Assembly: GCA_900290255.1 (NCBI GenBank) | Contig: OMOD01000164.1 | Span: 1-54,973, forward strand | Length of the DNA stretch: 54,973 nucleotides | Reading direction: 5' to 3' | From: Candidatus Sulfotelmatobacter kueseliae | GTDB lineage: Bacteria > Acidobacteriota > Terriglobia > Terriglobales > Acidobacteriaceae | Shown: positions 16,633 through 24,505 of the stretch, one piece after another | Position numbering within the stretch: position 1 is the stretch's first letter | Layout: every line of letters starts with the position of its first letter | Translations under genes and position numbers: made by a program | The notes under the pieces: model-generated | What the model saw: the letters and a program-made list of their open reading frames with translations, nothing else | What the model was told of the DNA's origin: nothing | The model's database searches: none

Positions 16633-17304
16633 CTACGGCGTAACGTTCAGAGTGGCTTGGCCGGTCACCGACGTGCCCGGGTAACTGGCTTTCAACGTGT
16701 AGGTTCCTTCGGCAGACGAAGTCGCCGTGGCGGTGCAGTCATAAGTATTCGGCGTGTTGGCCGTGTTCAGGGCACACGTCACGTTGCTGTTCGCCGGGGA
16801 AAGCACAAATGTGGCGCCGGACGTGACGTCGAGCGAACTCGTCCCCACGGTTGCCAGTGCCGAGAAGGATTGTGTCAGGGTTGTGCTGGCAATGGATATT
16901 GAGGCTTGTTTGGGATTAACCGTGATCGCGGTAACGTTCGTTATATAGACCGTGGCTGTCGCTTGCGCTGTCAGACCCTGCACGCTGGCCTGGACTTGGC
17001 CCGTTCCCAACGCCAGACCGTTCGGGACACCCGTGTTGGCGTCAATGGAGACTATGGTCGGCGACAAGCTCGACCAGGAAACGCCGGACGTGACCTGCGA
17101 CCGGTTATTGTTCGAGTCAGTTCCCCAGACCTGCAGAGGGGCTTGGCTTGGTGTGCTAAAGGCAACCTGCGGAGCCGAGGGCTGAATAGTGATCGAACTG
17201 AGAGTGGCGGCCGGGAAAAATCCCCTGCAACTCGCCGCGAGCGCCAAAGCTGCCAGCGCAGCAAGCGCTGCCATTACGCGGAGTTTCGACTTCGTCGAGG
17301 ACAT
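16633..17304 (-). CDS. Ig-like (Big_2/Big_5 type) lipoprotein
   Basis: 223 aa starting at MSSTKSKLRV. A signal with lipobox ALAASC (Cys 26) indicates a lipid-anchored surface or periplasmic protein. Then two bacterial Ig-like units: about 35-115 (ITIQPSAPQVAF...VSWSSLSPTIVSIDANTGV..GTGQVQASVQGLTAQATATVYI), matching the Big_2 pattern, and a second at about 120-220 (ITVNPKQASISI...GTYTLKASYPGTSVTGQATLNV). Such proteins are common in Acidobacteria; partners are unknown. The frame is open for another 61 codons upstream, but only the chosen start gives a signal sequence. Confidence 0.75.
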   Translation of the reverse strand: MSSTKSKLRVMAALAALAALALAASCRGFFPAATLSSITIQPSAPQVAFSTPSQAPLQVWGTDSNNNRSQVTSGVSWSSLSPTIVSIDANTGVPNGLALGTGQVQASVQGLTAQATATVYITNVTAITVNPKQASISIASTTLTQSFSALATVGTSSLDVTSGATFVLSPANSNVTCALNTANTPNTYDCTATATSSAEGTYTLKASYPGTSVTGQATLNVTP

Positions 17305-17524
17305 GTTCGTAACCACTCCTTGGGCGCGCCCGCTTCGTTCTTTGCGCCGCACGTTTCTCAATGCGTCTGCGAAAATTGTAGCAGAGCTGACTGCGGCTGG
17401 AGCACGCGGGGATGCCGGAACCGCCCGGAACCATCCCTGGCAATCGCAACCTCGCAGGCCGCGTCCCCGGTAGAACGATGCGCACAAGCCCGTCTTGCAG
17501 AAAAACCTTGATTAACTCAAGTTT

Positions 17525-17596
17525 CTTGTCATTCCGAGCGAAGCGGAATTGCCCGTTTACGGGCAATTTCGCGAAGTCGAGGACCCTGCTTTTCCT
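17525..17596. repeat. Inverted repeat of the gtcattccgagcg family
   Basis: gtcattccgagcgaagcgg with an inner stem aattgcccg/cgggcaatt and a gaagtcgagga end. It is related to the element at 6150-6238. It lies in the 410-bp gap 17305-17714, which otherwise contains only the next terminator and presumably the promoter of the Ig-like gene. Confidence 0.7.
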
Positions 17597-17654
17597 CGAC
17601 GCCAGACTTAATCAGAGTTTCCCTAAAGAGCCGTCCCTTACAAGTTCCCCCTGC

Positions 17655-17690
17655 AAGAAAAACGGCCAGCGCCTGAACTAGCCGCTGGCC
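17655..17690 (-). terminator. Rho-independent terminator of the WXXGXW gene
   Basis: Stem ggccagcg/cgctggcc (8 bp) with an 11-base loop; on the minus strand it is followed by gtttttctt. It lies 25 bp past the stop codon of the gene at 17715. Confidence 0.85.
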
Positions 17691-17714
17691 ATTGAATCCC
17701 GGACGCCGGTCTCC

Positions 17715-18722
17715 CTAGAACTTGCCGTGTTCCTTCGGCTCACTCTGTTTGTGCTGCGGAGGAGGCGGCGGGCTCGACTTCTTGGGAGCCGGCGGAGCCG
17801 GCTTTGAAGTATTGGCCTGGGGCGCGTTGTGCGCTGGAGTCGAGGCCGGAGTACCCGTCGCGGTCTTATTCTGCGGGTTATTCGAGTTGGGCGGAGTAAA
17901 CGGCCGGAATCCCTGGTTGGAATGCGAATTCATCGGCGTAGACGGTCCCCGCGCCTCGGCCGGCGACATGGCCGGGGCATGATATTCCCCGCCCGCAGCC
18001 CGGGCCGGAATGACCGAGTGGCTGCTGAAGTCGCCAGGCCTGGCCGTGGCAGCGATCGCCGGTCGGCCCTGATTGACACTGGCCCAATTCTGGCGGTTCT
18101 GACCGGCCAGAGTCTCGTGCTGGGTCTGCGCCGCCAGCGGAGCAGTGTGCGGTTCGTTCGTGGCGGCCTGTTCCTGCGGCGTCGGACGCGCTGTAACGCC
18201 GCCGGTGCCGCCGTTGTAGCTGACGTTATTCACCGTCGTGTTGTTGACGATCACGGTCTTGTTGTAGACGTTGGTCACGTTGGTGACGCTGACGTTGGTG
18301 ACGGAGCGATTGTAGTAGAGCCCTCCGCCACGCCATTCGCCGCCGGCAAAGCCCACGCCTCCGTAGCCGAATCCGTAGTTAATCCCGCCGTAGAAACCGA
18401 TGTGCGGGCCCCAGTACCCGGCGTTCCACATATAGAGTCCCCCGCTCCAACCCCAATAGCCGGGAGTCCAGTACATGCCCACGGGCGCCATCACCCAGGT
18501 GCCTGGCACCCAGTAATAGCCGCCATCATCGTTCCAGGCCCAATAACCCGGCGTCCACATATAACCCGGCCCGGGAACCATCGGCTGCGCATACACCGGC
18601 AACGCGGGTGGACCGATGCGCACCGAAATACCCACCGCGATCTGGCCGAACGACGCCGCTGAGAGAGATGTCACCACGACTGCCAATAGCAGCCAGCGCA
18701 CTATGCTTCGATTCATCTTCAT
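17715..18722 (-). CDS. Secreted WXXGXW-repeat protein
   Basis: 335 aa. Signal peptide about 1-27 (ASFGQ). Residues about 50-145 carry repeated aromatic motifs: YMWTPGYWAW, YYWVPGTWV, MYWTPGYWGW, YMWNAGYWG, the WXXGXW (YXWGXW) family, followed by a Gly/Tyr-rich segment. Then a Asn/Val/Thr-rich stretch (SVTNVSVTNVTNVYNKTVIV) typical of a beta-helical or fibrous segment, and a long Pro/Ala/Ser-rich disordered C-terminus ending PPPPPQHKQSEPKEHGKF. Probably periplasmic or surface-exposed; the biochemical role is not known. The start at 18722 was chosen for its ribosome-binding site (gggggtaagg). It ends with a good terminator and stands alone. Confidence 0.82.
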   Translation of the reverse strand: MKMNRSIVRWLLLAVVVTSLSAASFGQIAVGISVRIGPPALPVYAQPMVPGPGYMWTPGYWAWNDDGGYYWVPGTWVMAPVGMYWTPGYWGWSGGLYMWNAGYWGPHIGFYGGINYGFGYGGVGFAGGEWRGGGLYYNRSVTNVSVTNVTNVYNKTVIVNNTTVNNVSYNGGTGGVTARPTPQEQAATNEPHTAPLAAQTQHETLAGQNRQNWASVNQGRPAIAATARPGDFSSHSVIPARAAGGEYHAPAMSPAEARGPSTPMNSHSNQGFRPFTPPNSNNPQNKTATGTPASTPAHNAPQANTSKPAPPAPKKSSPPPPPQHKQSEPKEHGKF

Positions 18723-18979
18723 TGCCTTACCCCCTGTGCTCACTGAGCCAGCCCGGCTAGCTCATACTATAGGGCCATTTTGACGCAAAAGTCCTCGATC
18801 GGCCTCATTACGTTCCTCCCATGTAAACACTGAACCTTTGAGTATGTTGCGGGGCTGAAGTTACCTGGAATGTTCGGCTTCGGAGCGGGAGCCCCTGAAC
18901 CGGCGAAATACCGCGCTGTTGGCGCGGAAGACGCCGAAAGTGCAGGCAGATCGCCGCACGCCGGGCCCGGGAGCTCGGC

Positions 18980-19414
18980 CTAGTTCGTCTTTCTGCCGCG
19001 CGCGATGCGGTCGTCAATCGGCTTGCGCCCGGCGAATCCTTCTTCGGTACCGTGCCAGTGGGTAATCGACTTCTCTCCCAGCTTCCAGCACAGCAGCACG
19101 ATGCGGCCGTCAACCTGGCAGGGAAAATCGAGCAGGCCGATATTCAGGTCTTTCACCTGCACGCCGATGGAGTCAATTTCCGCCAGCGCGTCCTTGGCCC
19201 GCTGCTCTGCTTTCATGCGCTCCGCCTTGCGCCGGGCCAGCGGGACCACGTCCAAGTACGTGCCCCCGTTCAGAAAGAGGCGGTGGGCCAGCGCCTGTTG
19301 CTCGGTTTCCACCTGCTCCATCAGTTTCTTGGCGTTCATGGCCGTGCGCAACAGGGATTCCAGCACCGGCAGCAGGGCCTGCGCTTCGTCGAGGGTAAAG
19401 GTTCGATCCGACAT
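18980..19414 (-). CDS. DUF2203 family protein
   Basis: 144-aa cytosolic protein matching the DUF2203 pattern: N-terminal RTFTLDEAQALLPVLESLL, a helical coiled segment (about 25-90) and the C-terminal LDFPCQVDGRIVLLCWKLGEKSITHWHGTEEGFAGRKPI, whose CWK, HWH and EEGFAGR parts are the family signature. No enzymatic role has been established that I know of. A repeat of about 147 bp begins 16 bp upstream of its start codon, so the promoter lies within or beyond that repeat. Confidence 0.85.
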   Translation of the reverse strand: MSDRTFTLDEAQALLPVLESLLRTAMNAKKLMEQVETEQQALAHRLFLNGGTYLDVVPLARRKAERMKAEQRAKDALAEIDSIGVQVKDLNIGLLDFPCQVDGRIVLLCWKLGEKSITHWHGTEEGFAGRKPIDDRIARGRKTN

Positions 19415-19429
19415 GAGATGTTCGGTAGT

Positions 19430-19576
19430 GGCGCAGCTCGAGTTTCCCGGATAACTTCTTTGCGCTCTTTGCGAATCCTTGGCGTACTTCGCGGTTTAAG
19501 ATCTCTTACCGCAAAGCTCGCCGAAGAAAAGCCGCGAAGTCCGCAAAGCGGCGGCAGTCGAGATTCTGAAACTGCA
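19430..19576. repeat. Long (about 147 bp) repeat, copy 1
   Basis: Very similar to 30123-30268 over its length (ctttgcgaatcc, gcggttta, accgcaaagctcg, gaagaaaagccgcgaagtcc and gtcgagattctgaaac are shared). It is internally palindromic (ttcgcggttt/aaagccgcga). No coding sequence is evident. Confidence 0.85.
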
Positions 19577-19639
19577 CCACTATCAGATGTTCTTATTTTA
19601 CCCCAGTCCGCAGCTGAGTCGTGGCTTGAGCCTGGCTTC

Positions 19640-19669
19640 ATCCGTGCAAATCCGCGTGAATCCGCGGCC
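19640..19669. repeat. Decamer repeat atccgtgcaa/atccgcgtga/atccgcggcc
   Basis: Three 10-bp units. Related sequences occur at 22938-22968, 27898-27970 and about 46888-46905. It ends 16 bp before the DUF1906 stop codon. Confidence 0.7.
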
Positions 19670-19684
19670 AGGAAGTCTTCCGGC

Positions 19685-20584
19685 TCAGCGAGTACGTCCG
19701 TGCGAGGGATCGGGCGACGTGGCAGCATTTAGGTCCACGTGGAGCTTCAGCGCGGCGGCGACTCCGGGAGGATAACAATTTCCGTCGCGGCTGTAGCCTG
19801 TGCATTGAGCCGCCGCGTCTTTATCTTTGCGCTGCGGAGATTGCGCGAACTGCCACACTTCCGCAAAACGCACGCCGCTTTGCGAAGGATCGGGCGGACG
19901 CTCGGGGAAGGTGCATCCCGGCGCGGGCGGGCAGGAATCGTTGGTGGCCCAGTAGACGATATCGCGTGTGGCGCGCACCTGTGTGGCGCGGGCACTCTTG
20001 CCCGCGAGACCCTCCTCTCCCGCAACCGCACTATCCGCGTGCTGACGAATGTCTTCAGCCGTCACCACGTGATCGCTGGTTGGCGCCGGGGTGCCCGAAC
20101 AATAAGTGCCCGCGCGATATCCCGCCGCAGTCACGCCGTCTACCCACGCGTAGATGTAAGCCTTCTGCTCCGGCAGCATCCGCCCGCCCTGCTCCTGATC
20201 GAGAAAGATGACAGTCGCACGCGGAAAGCCTTCGTGCCGCGCGGCTGCAACTGCAGCCTGCGCATCCGATTTCCCCAGCTGGGTGGCGTGAGCCTCGGTT
20301 TTCAGCTCTGCATAGAGCCGCCCGTTGAACAGCACCAGAAATCCGAATCCCGCGGACTCGACTGCGGCGCGATGACCTGCCCAACTATTCGTCTTTTCGC
20401 CCGGAGGATTGTTGAGCCAGTATCCCGTGTAAGCAAAAGTCTGCCGCAGAGCGGCGAGGTTGGCGTCGCCGGGATATTCGTTGCGGTCGAAGCCGAGGTA
20501 GGTGGCGTTCTGCGCTTGAAGGGTTGCGCAAGAGAAAATCAACGCCGCGCTCGCTGTGACCCACCGCCAACTCATGAACGTCAT
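19685..20584 (-). CDS. Secreted DUF1906 (glycoside-hydrolase-like) protein
   Basis: 299 aa from the chosen ATG. Signal peptide ends near ATLQAQ. The body matches the DUF1906 / Rv2525c-like TIM-barrel domain: YLGFDRNEYPGDANLAALRQ at the start, TGYWLNNPPG, GFGFLVLFNGR, ATVIFLDQEQGGRMLPEQ with the acidic strand-end residues, and YIYAWVDGVTAAGYRAGTYCSG. These domains resemble lysozyme-like glycosidases and are thought to act on or bind cell-wall glycans. At about residue 192-201 the sequence GLAGKSARAT is encoded by a palindromic repeat (19981-20009) that also occurs elsewhere, so the protein carries a repeat-derived insert. Start choice is uncertain: an ATG three codons later also works. Confidence 0.75.
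   Translation of the reverse strand: MTFMSWRWVTASAALIFSCATLQAQNATYLGFDRNEYPGDANLAALRQTFAYTGYWLNNPPGEKTNSWAGHRAAVESAGFGFLVLFNGRLYAELKTEAHATQLGKSDAQAAVAAARHEGFPRATVIFLDQEQGGRMLPEQKAYIYAWVDGVTAAGYRAGTYCSGTPAPTSDHVVTAEDIRQHADSAVAGEEGLAGKSARATQVRATRDIVYWATNDSCPPAPGCTFPERPPDPSQSGVRFAEVWQFAQSPQRKDKDAAAQCTGYSRDGNCYPPGVAAALKLHVDLNAATSPDPSHGRTR
19981..20009. repeat. Palindromic repeat ggcgcgggcactcttgcc inside DUF1906 gene
   Basis: Arms gcgcgggca/tgcccgcg with a short loop. Same element at 21903-21930 (intergenic) and 43075-43116 (inside homoserine dehydrogenase). In frame here. Confidence 0.9.
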
Positions 20585-20669
20585 CTTAAATGGCGCGCAC
20601 CCGCAGCGGCTAAAGCCGAAATTTTCGTTCCCCATCTGGACTCTGCGATCTCGGCGGTGAAATGTCTTC

Positions 20670-20693
20670 GCTGACGGTTGAGAGCTGACGGCT
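20670..20693. repeat. Heptamer array at the moaA stop
   Basis: gctgacg, gttgaga, gctgacg, gcta. The array reaches the moaA stop codon. Confidence 0.65.
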
Positions 20694-21762
20694 ATCCCCC
20701 AATATGCACCATGGTCCGCGACGCGTGCACAAAATCCGGTTCGCCGATATGATGCCGCTCTTCTTTCTTCTCGACCACTGAGCGAATGAACTCGGCCAGT
20801 TCCTCATCGCTCGCTCCGCGGCGCATCTCGCCGTGCAGGTCGTGGTCCCAGACGGAGAACAGGCAGGTGCGAATTTTTCCATCCGAGGTAATGCGGATGC
20901 GGCTGCAGTGTCCGCAAAAAGGGTGCGACACGGGCGCGATGATGCCAATTTCCCCGATGCCGTCCTCGAAGCGGTAGCGCCGGGCGGTTTCCGAGGCCGC
21001 ATGCGGGATTTCCTCCAACGGGCGGTACTCCGCCATGCGCGCCAGGACTTCATCCATGGTAACCACGGTTGCGGGCGACCAAGTTCGCCCCTCTTCGAGC
21101 GGCATGAATTCGATGAAGCGCACGATCACACCCTCTTCGCGGGCGAACATGCCAAAGGGAATGATCTGATCTTCGTTGAACCCGCGCAGCAGCACGCAGT
21201 TCACCTTGACCGGTCCCAGCCCAACGCGCCGCGCCGCACGGATGCCCGCCAGCACGTTGTCGTATCCCGTGGGCACGCGCGTGATGCGGGCGAAGCGGTC
21301 GGGATCCACCGCGTCCATCGAAACCGTCACCCGCGCCAGGCCCGCATCCTTGAGCGGCTGGGCCAGATCGGCGAGCATGTGCCCGTTGGTGGTCAGTGCG
21401 ATGTCGAGGGGATGGTTGCTTGTGTAGGGGCGGACGCCCTCGTCCGCCCGCGCGCCAATTTGACCACCCCGGACGAGGGCGTCCGGGGCTCCATGAATCA
21501 CTGGCAGCAGTTTCGACAATTCCCGTACGAACTCGACCACACCTTTGCGCAGCAGCGGCTCCCCGCCGGTGAGCCGGATCTTCCTGATTCCCATCCCGAC
21601 CAGCACCCGCGCCATGCGCAGGTAATCCGCGAACGGCAGATCGCCAAACAGCGCGCCTTCGTTCCCCGTCCTGCAATAGACACACTTATAGTTGCAGCGG
21701 TCGGTGATGGAGATCCGCAGATCGGTGATGGCGCGCCCGAATTTGTCGTGAAGAGCAGCCAT
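20692..21762 (-). CDS. moaA: GTP 3',8-cyclase MoaA with a repeat-encoded insert
   Basis: Radical-SAM enzyme for the first step of molybdenum cofactor synthesis. The N-terminal cluster CNYKCVYC (Cys 23, 27, 30) binds SAM; the second cluster near the C-terminus uses CGHC and the later Cys in GKIRTC. The GTP-binding arginines (SRIRITSDGKIR) and terminal GG tail are present. GGEPLL is the SAM-binding motif at about 66-71. Length is 356 aa against about 330 usual. The surplus is residues 91-114, encoded by a palindromic repeat of 72 bp in frame, between LLPVIH and SNHPLDIALTTNG. No other moa genes are adjacent. It is probably active, since all catalytic motifs are intact and the insert sits between secondary-structure elements. 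Confidence 0.93.
   Translation of the reverse strand: MAALHDKFGRAITDLRISITDRCNYKCVYCRTGNEGALFGDLPFADYLRMARVLVGMGIRKIRLTGGEPLLRKGVVEFVRELSKLLPVIHGAPDALVRGGQIGARADEGVRPYTSNHPLDIALTTNGHMLADLAQPLKDAGLARVTVSMDAVDPDRFARITRVPTGYDNVLAGIRAARRVGLGPVKVNCVLLRGFNEDQIIPFGMFAREEGVIVRFIEFMPLEEGRTWSPATVVTMDEVLARMAEYRPLEEIPHAASETARRYRFEDGIGEIGIIAPVSHPFCGHCSRIRITSDGKIRTCLFSVWDHDLHGEMRRGASDEELAEFIRSVVEKKEERHHIGEPDFVHASRTMVHIGG
21423..21494. repeat. Palindromic repeat of the gtaggggcggacgccctcgt family, in frame inside moaA
   Basis: 72 bp, flanked by ggacgccctcgtcc-type palindromes at both ends in inverted orientation (21431-21449 and 21468-21488). Other copies: 29088-29122, 35109-35215, 43972-44001, 46820-46862. 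Confidence 0.92.
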
Positions 21763-21768
21763 TGGCGA

Positions 21769-21795
21769 TTAGCTAGGAGCTAGCAGCTAGAAGCT
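21769..21795. repeat. Heptamer array upstream of moaA
   Basis: agctagg, agctagc, agctaga, agctt, starting 7 bp before the moaA start codon and occupying the ribosome-binding region. Confidence 0.75.
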
Positions 21796-21902
21796 TCAGG
21801 AAAAGAAAACGAGCAGGCGGGACATCCCCGGCGGTCGTTTCCTTTCCAATGCGCTCCTTTCGGAGCGCGGGAGGCGCCGGCGTTTCCACCAGCACCTTCG
21901 GG

Positions 21903-21930
21903 AGTGTGGCGCGGGCACTCTTGCCCGCGA
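21903..21930. repeat. Palindromic repeat ggcgcgggcactcttgcc, intergenic copy
   Basis: Essentially identical to the copy inside the DUF1906 gene. It lies in the 316-bp gap 21763-22078 between moaA and the SGNH hydrolase gene, where no gene is seen. Confidence 0.9.
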
Positions 21931-22025
21931 AACTCTCTCCCTCGCCGCCACAGCCTCGGGGTATGCCCAAAGGCCAGGGCGGTCGGAAACTCAGCTTTAT
22001 TATAGACTCAGTCGGAAGCTATCCG

Positions 22026-22080
22026 TCGTCAGTTACTGGAAACTGGAAACTGATGACTGATGACTGATGACTGACGACTT
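22026..22080. repeat. Heptamer array at the SGNH hydrolase stop
   Basis: actggaa x2 then actgatg x3, actgacg, actta: seven units of 7 bp with drifting sequence. A short inverted match (cgtcgtcagt) precedes it. The stop codon of the 22079 gene is in the last unit. Confidence 0.85.
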
Positions 22081-22855
22081 ATTTCATCGCCTTCTTGATC
22101 GCCTTCTCCGCCAGCGGCGCCATGATCTTGTAGCCGGCATCATTCGGATGCAGCCCGTCGCCGGTCAGATCACGCTTCAGCATGCCCTTGTCGTCCACCA
22201 GCGCCGAAAAGTAGTCCAGATACACCAGTCCGTTCCTCTCGCAGTAGTCCTTGAGCCAGGTGTTCAGCGCCAGAATTCTCTCGCGCGGACGCAGGGCAAA
22301 CGACTCCTTCGCATCCTCCGTGTAGTTGTTCACCGGCAGCACGGAGGCGAACACCGTCCGGATACCGTGCGCTCGCGCCAGTTCGGCCATGGAAGCGTAG
22401 TTGGCCTCGATGTCTTCATTGCGCGTGGGCCCGGTGACGCCGGCGAGATCGTTGGTCCCCGCCAGCACGACGAGCACCTTGGGGTCGAGGTCAATCACAT
22501 CCTGGCGGAAGCGCACCAGCATCTCGGGCGTGCTCTGTCCGTCAATGCCGCGGTTGAGGTACGGCTTGCCGGGAAAATAGTCCGCGAGCTTCCAGCCGTC
22601 GGTGATGGAGTCGCCGACGAACACGACCCGATTCTCGCCCGCGGCCGGAGCAGCCAGCGCAGCATTGGCCTCGCGATAGCGCGCCAGTTGCCCGAAGTCG
22701 TCGGTGTAGATGGCAACTCGCGACGCCCGGTACTCGTCCAGCCCGGGAAAGCCGGTGGAAGGAATGGAAGGCGCGGGCTGCTGGGCGATGGCGGGAAGCG
22801 TCACGAGGAGCATCACGATCATTGCAAGAAAACTGAGCCGTCGGTTCGTATGCAT
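22079..22855 (-). CDS. Secreted SGNH/GDSL-family hydrolase
   Basis: 258 aa with a signal peptide (about 1-25, LPAIAQQ). SGNH blocks are complete: block I VVFVGDSITDGW (Ser nucleophile in GDS), block II with Gly near LNRGIDGQST, block III VVLAGTNDL (Asn), block V DGLHPNDAGY (Asp and His). Such enzymes hydrolyse ester bonds of lipids, acetylated sugars or thioesters. The GTND form of block III and the phrase VLPVNNYTEDAK fit the platelet-activating-factor acetylhydrolase-like/TesA branch. Substrate is unknown; export suggests an extracellular carbohydrate or lipid ester. The 3' end is in a heptamer array. Confidence 0.88.
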   Translation of the reverse strand: MHTNRRLSFLAMIVMLLVTLPAIAQQPAPSIPSTGFPGLDEYRASRVAIYTDDFGQLARYREANAALAAPAAGENRVVFVGDSITDGWKLADYFPGKPYLNRGIDGQSTPEMLVRFRQDVIDLDPKVLVVLAGTNDLAGVTGPTRNEDIEANYASMAELARAHGIRTVFASVLPVNNYTEDAKESFALRPRERILALNTWLKDYCERNGLVYLDYFSALVDDKGMLKRDLTGDGLHPNDAGYKIMAPLAEKAIKKAMK

Positions 22856-23224
22856 GCAGGAATGCTAGCACGGCCGGTTGGAGTGTCCTTGTCACGCGAA
22901 TTGACTCATCGGCGCTCGGAATGACAACTCCTGCTCGATCCGCGTAAATCCGTGTGAATCAGTGGCATAGAAGTTTTCGGTGTGGATCGCAAGGAATGCC
23001 GTCCGCGCTCCAGACGTCCGCCCCACCCCCTGTGTGTCCCCCGTCACACCCTGCCGTGATATATCTCACTGAGTTTATTCCGGCCTGGGTACAACCTCTG
23101 ACTGTAATAACGCTTCCCGCGCAGCCTGGGTCTCAGGGGCCCTTCCACCCGCGCGGGAGTTTCCAGTTCGGACCCCTGCTCGCCATCAGCGAGCTACTTC
23201 TCTACATCTCGGTCGGAGGACTGC
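22856..23224. other. amtB upstream region
   Basis: 369 bp without a supported gene. It contains a decamer-type repeat (gatccgcgtaaatccgtgtg) at about 22938-22968, a CRP-like sequence at 23033-23048 and the amtB ribosome-binding site (cggagga). I looked for a sigma-54 (-24/-12) promoter, expected for NtrC-controlled amtB genes, and did not see a convincing one. Confidence 0.6.
23033..23048. promoter_or_regulatory. CRP/FNR-family-like site upstream of amtB
   Basis: TGTGT-N6-TCACA, nine of ten positions of the CRP consensus, about 177 bp upstream of the amtB start. Weak on its own; a perfect site stands before the corrinoid gene (30327-30342). Confidence 0.3.
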
Positions 23225-24505
23225 ATGCTTCATCTCGACACCGGCAATACCGGTTTTATGATTTTATGCACCAGCCTGGTCATGTTGATGACGCCAGGAC
23301 TTGCGTTCTTTTATGGCGGCCTGGTGGGCCGCAAGAACGTCCTGGCCATCATGATTCAAAGCTTCGTCTCGATGGGCTGGACCACCGTCATTTGGTACCT
23401 TTATGGCTATTCTCTGTGCTTCAGCGGTGACTGGCACGGGGTGATCGGAAACTTCCACTACGCCTTCCTGCGCGGCATAAATCTCAGCACGCCGTCGCCG
23501 GGAAACGACACGATTCCTGCATTCGTCTTCATCGCCTATCAGATGATGTTTGCCATCATTACCCCGGCGCTCATCTCCGGGGCGTTCACCAACCGGGTCA
23601 CGTTCAAGGCCTACATGCTGTTTCTGACCGCCTGGCTGACCTTCGTCTACTTCCCGTTCGTACACATGGTGTGGGGCGGAGGATTCCTGCAGCAATGGGG
23701 CGTGAAGGACTTCGCCGGCGGCATCGTGGTGCATAACATCGCCGGCATGGCGGCTCTGGCTTCCGTGTTGTATGTGGGCAAGCGGCGCGTGCAGGACCGC
23801 GGCCCGCACAGCATTCCCCTGGTAGCCCTCGGCACCGGCCTCCTGTGGTTTGGGTGGTACGGTTTCAACGCCGGCAGCGAAATGCGGGTGGATTCGGTCA
23901 CTGCCACAGCCTTCCTGAATACCGATGTCGCAGCATCGTTTGCCGCCATCGCCTGGCTGATGGTGGCGTGGCTGAACGAGAAGAAACCGAAGTTCCTGGG
24001 CCTGCTCACCGGTGCGGTCGCCGGACTGGCCACTGTGACTCCGGCTGCGGGATTCGTCTCTCCCACGACAGCGGTGATCATCGGCATCGTTTCCGGCGTG
24101 GTTTGCTACTACGCGGTGGAGACGAAGAACAAGCTGCAATGGGACGATGCGCTCGATGTATGGGGCGTTCACGGCGTCGGCGGCTTCCTTGGGATCATCA
24201 TGCTGGGTATCTTCGCCAACAAGCAATTCAATCCCGAGGGCGCTAATGGATTGCTGTACGGCGATCCGATTTTCCTGCTGAAGCAGGTCACCGCCGTGGT
24301 GTTCTCGTCGGTCTGGGCATTCGTGTTTACCTATGCCATGCTGCGGATTATTGATGCCTTCACCACCGTAAAGGTCAGTGAGACCTCGGAGGAGATTGGC
24401 CTCGATGAGTCGCTGCACGGCGAGCACGCCTACGAGCAGCTCACCGATGAAGACGTGGTTCATAAGCTCGTCCAGTCGGTCGGCACTAACGCGATAAGAA
24501 AATGA
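23225..24505 (+). CDS. amtB: Ammonium transporter Amt
   Basis: 426-aa channel for ammonium/ammonia with about 11 membrane helices. It begins in the first helix without a cleavable signal: GFMILCTSLVMLMTPGLAFFYGGLVG. The twin pore histidines are present in GGIVVHNIAGMAAL and VWGVHGVGGFLGI. Further family marks are the phenylalanine gate region (AYQMMFAIITPALISGAF) and HMVWGGGFL. The C-terminal tail (SEEIGLDESLHGEHAY) contains the E..GLD..HGE.AY motif that contacts the PII protein GlnB/GlnK. No glnK gene lies next to it, unlike in most bacteria. The stop codon overlaps the start of the porin gene (ATGA), so translation is coupled. Confidence 0.95.
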   Translation: MLHLDTGNTGFMILCTSLVMLMTPGLAFFYGGLVGRKNVLAIMIQSFVSMGWTTVIWYLYGYSLCFSGDWHGVIGNFHYAFLRGINLSTPSPGNDTIPAFVFIAYQMMFAIITPALISGAFTNRVTFKAYMLFLTAWLTFVYFPFVHMVWGGGFLQQWGVKDFAGGIVVHNIAGMAALASVLYVGKRRVQDRGPHSIPLVALGTGLLWFGWYGFNAGSEMRVDSVTATAFLNTDVAASFAAIAWLMVAWLNEKKPKFLGLLTGAVAGLATVTPAAGFVSPTTAVIIGIVSGVVCYYAVETKNKLQWDDALDVWGVHGVGGFLGIIMLGIFANKQFNPEGANGLLYGDPIFLLKQVTAVVFSSVWAFVFTYAMLRIIDAFTTVKVSETSEEIGLDESLHGEHAYEQLTDEDVVHKLVQSVGTNAIRK

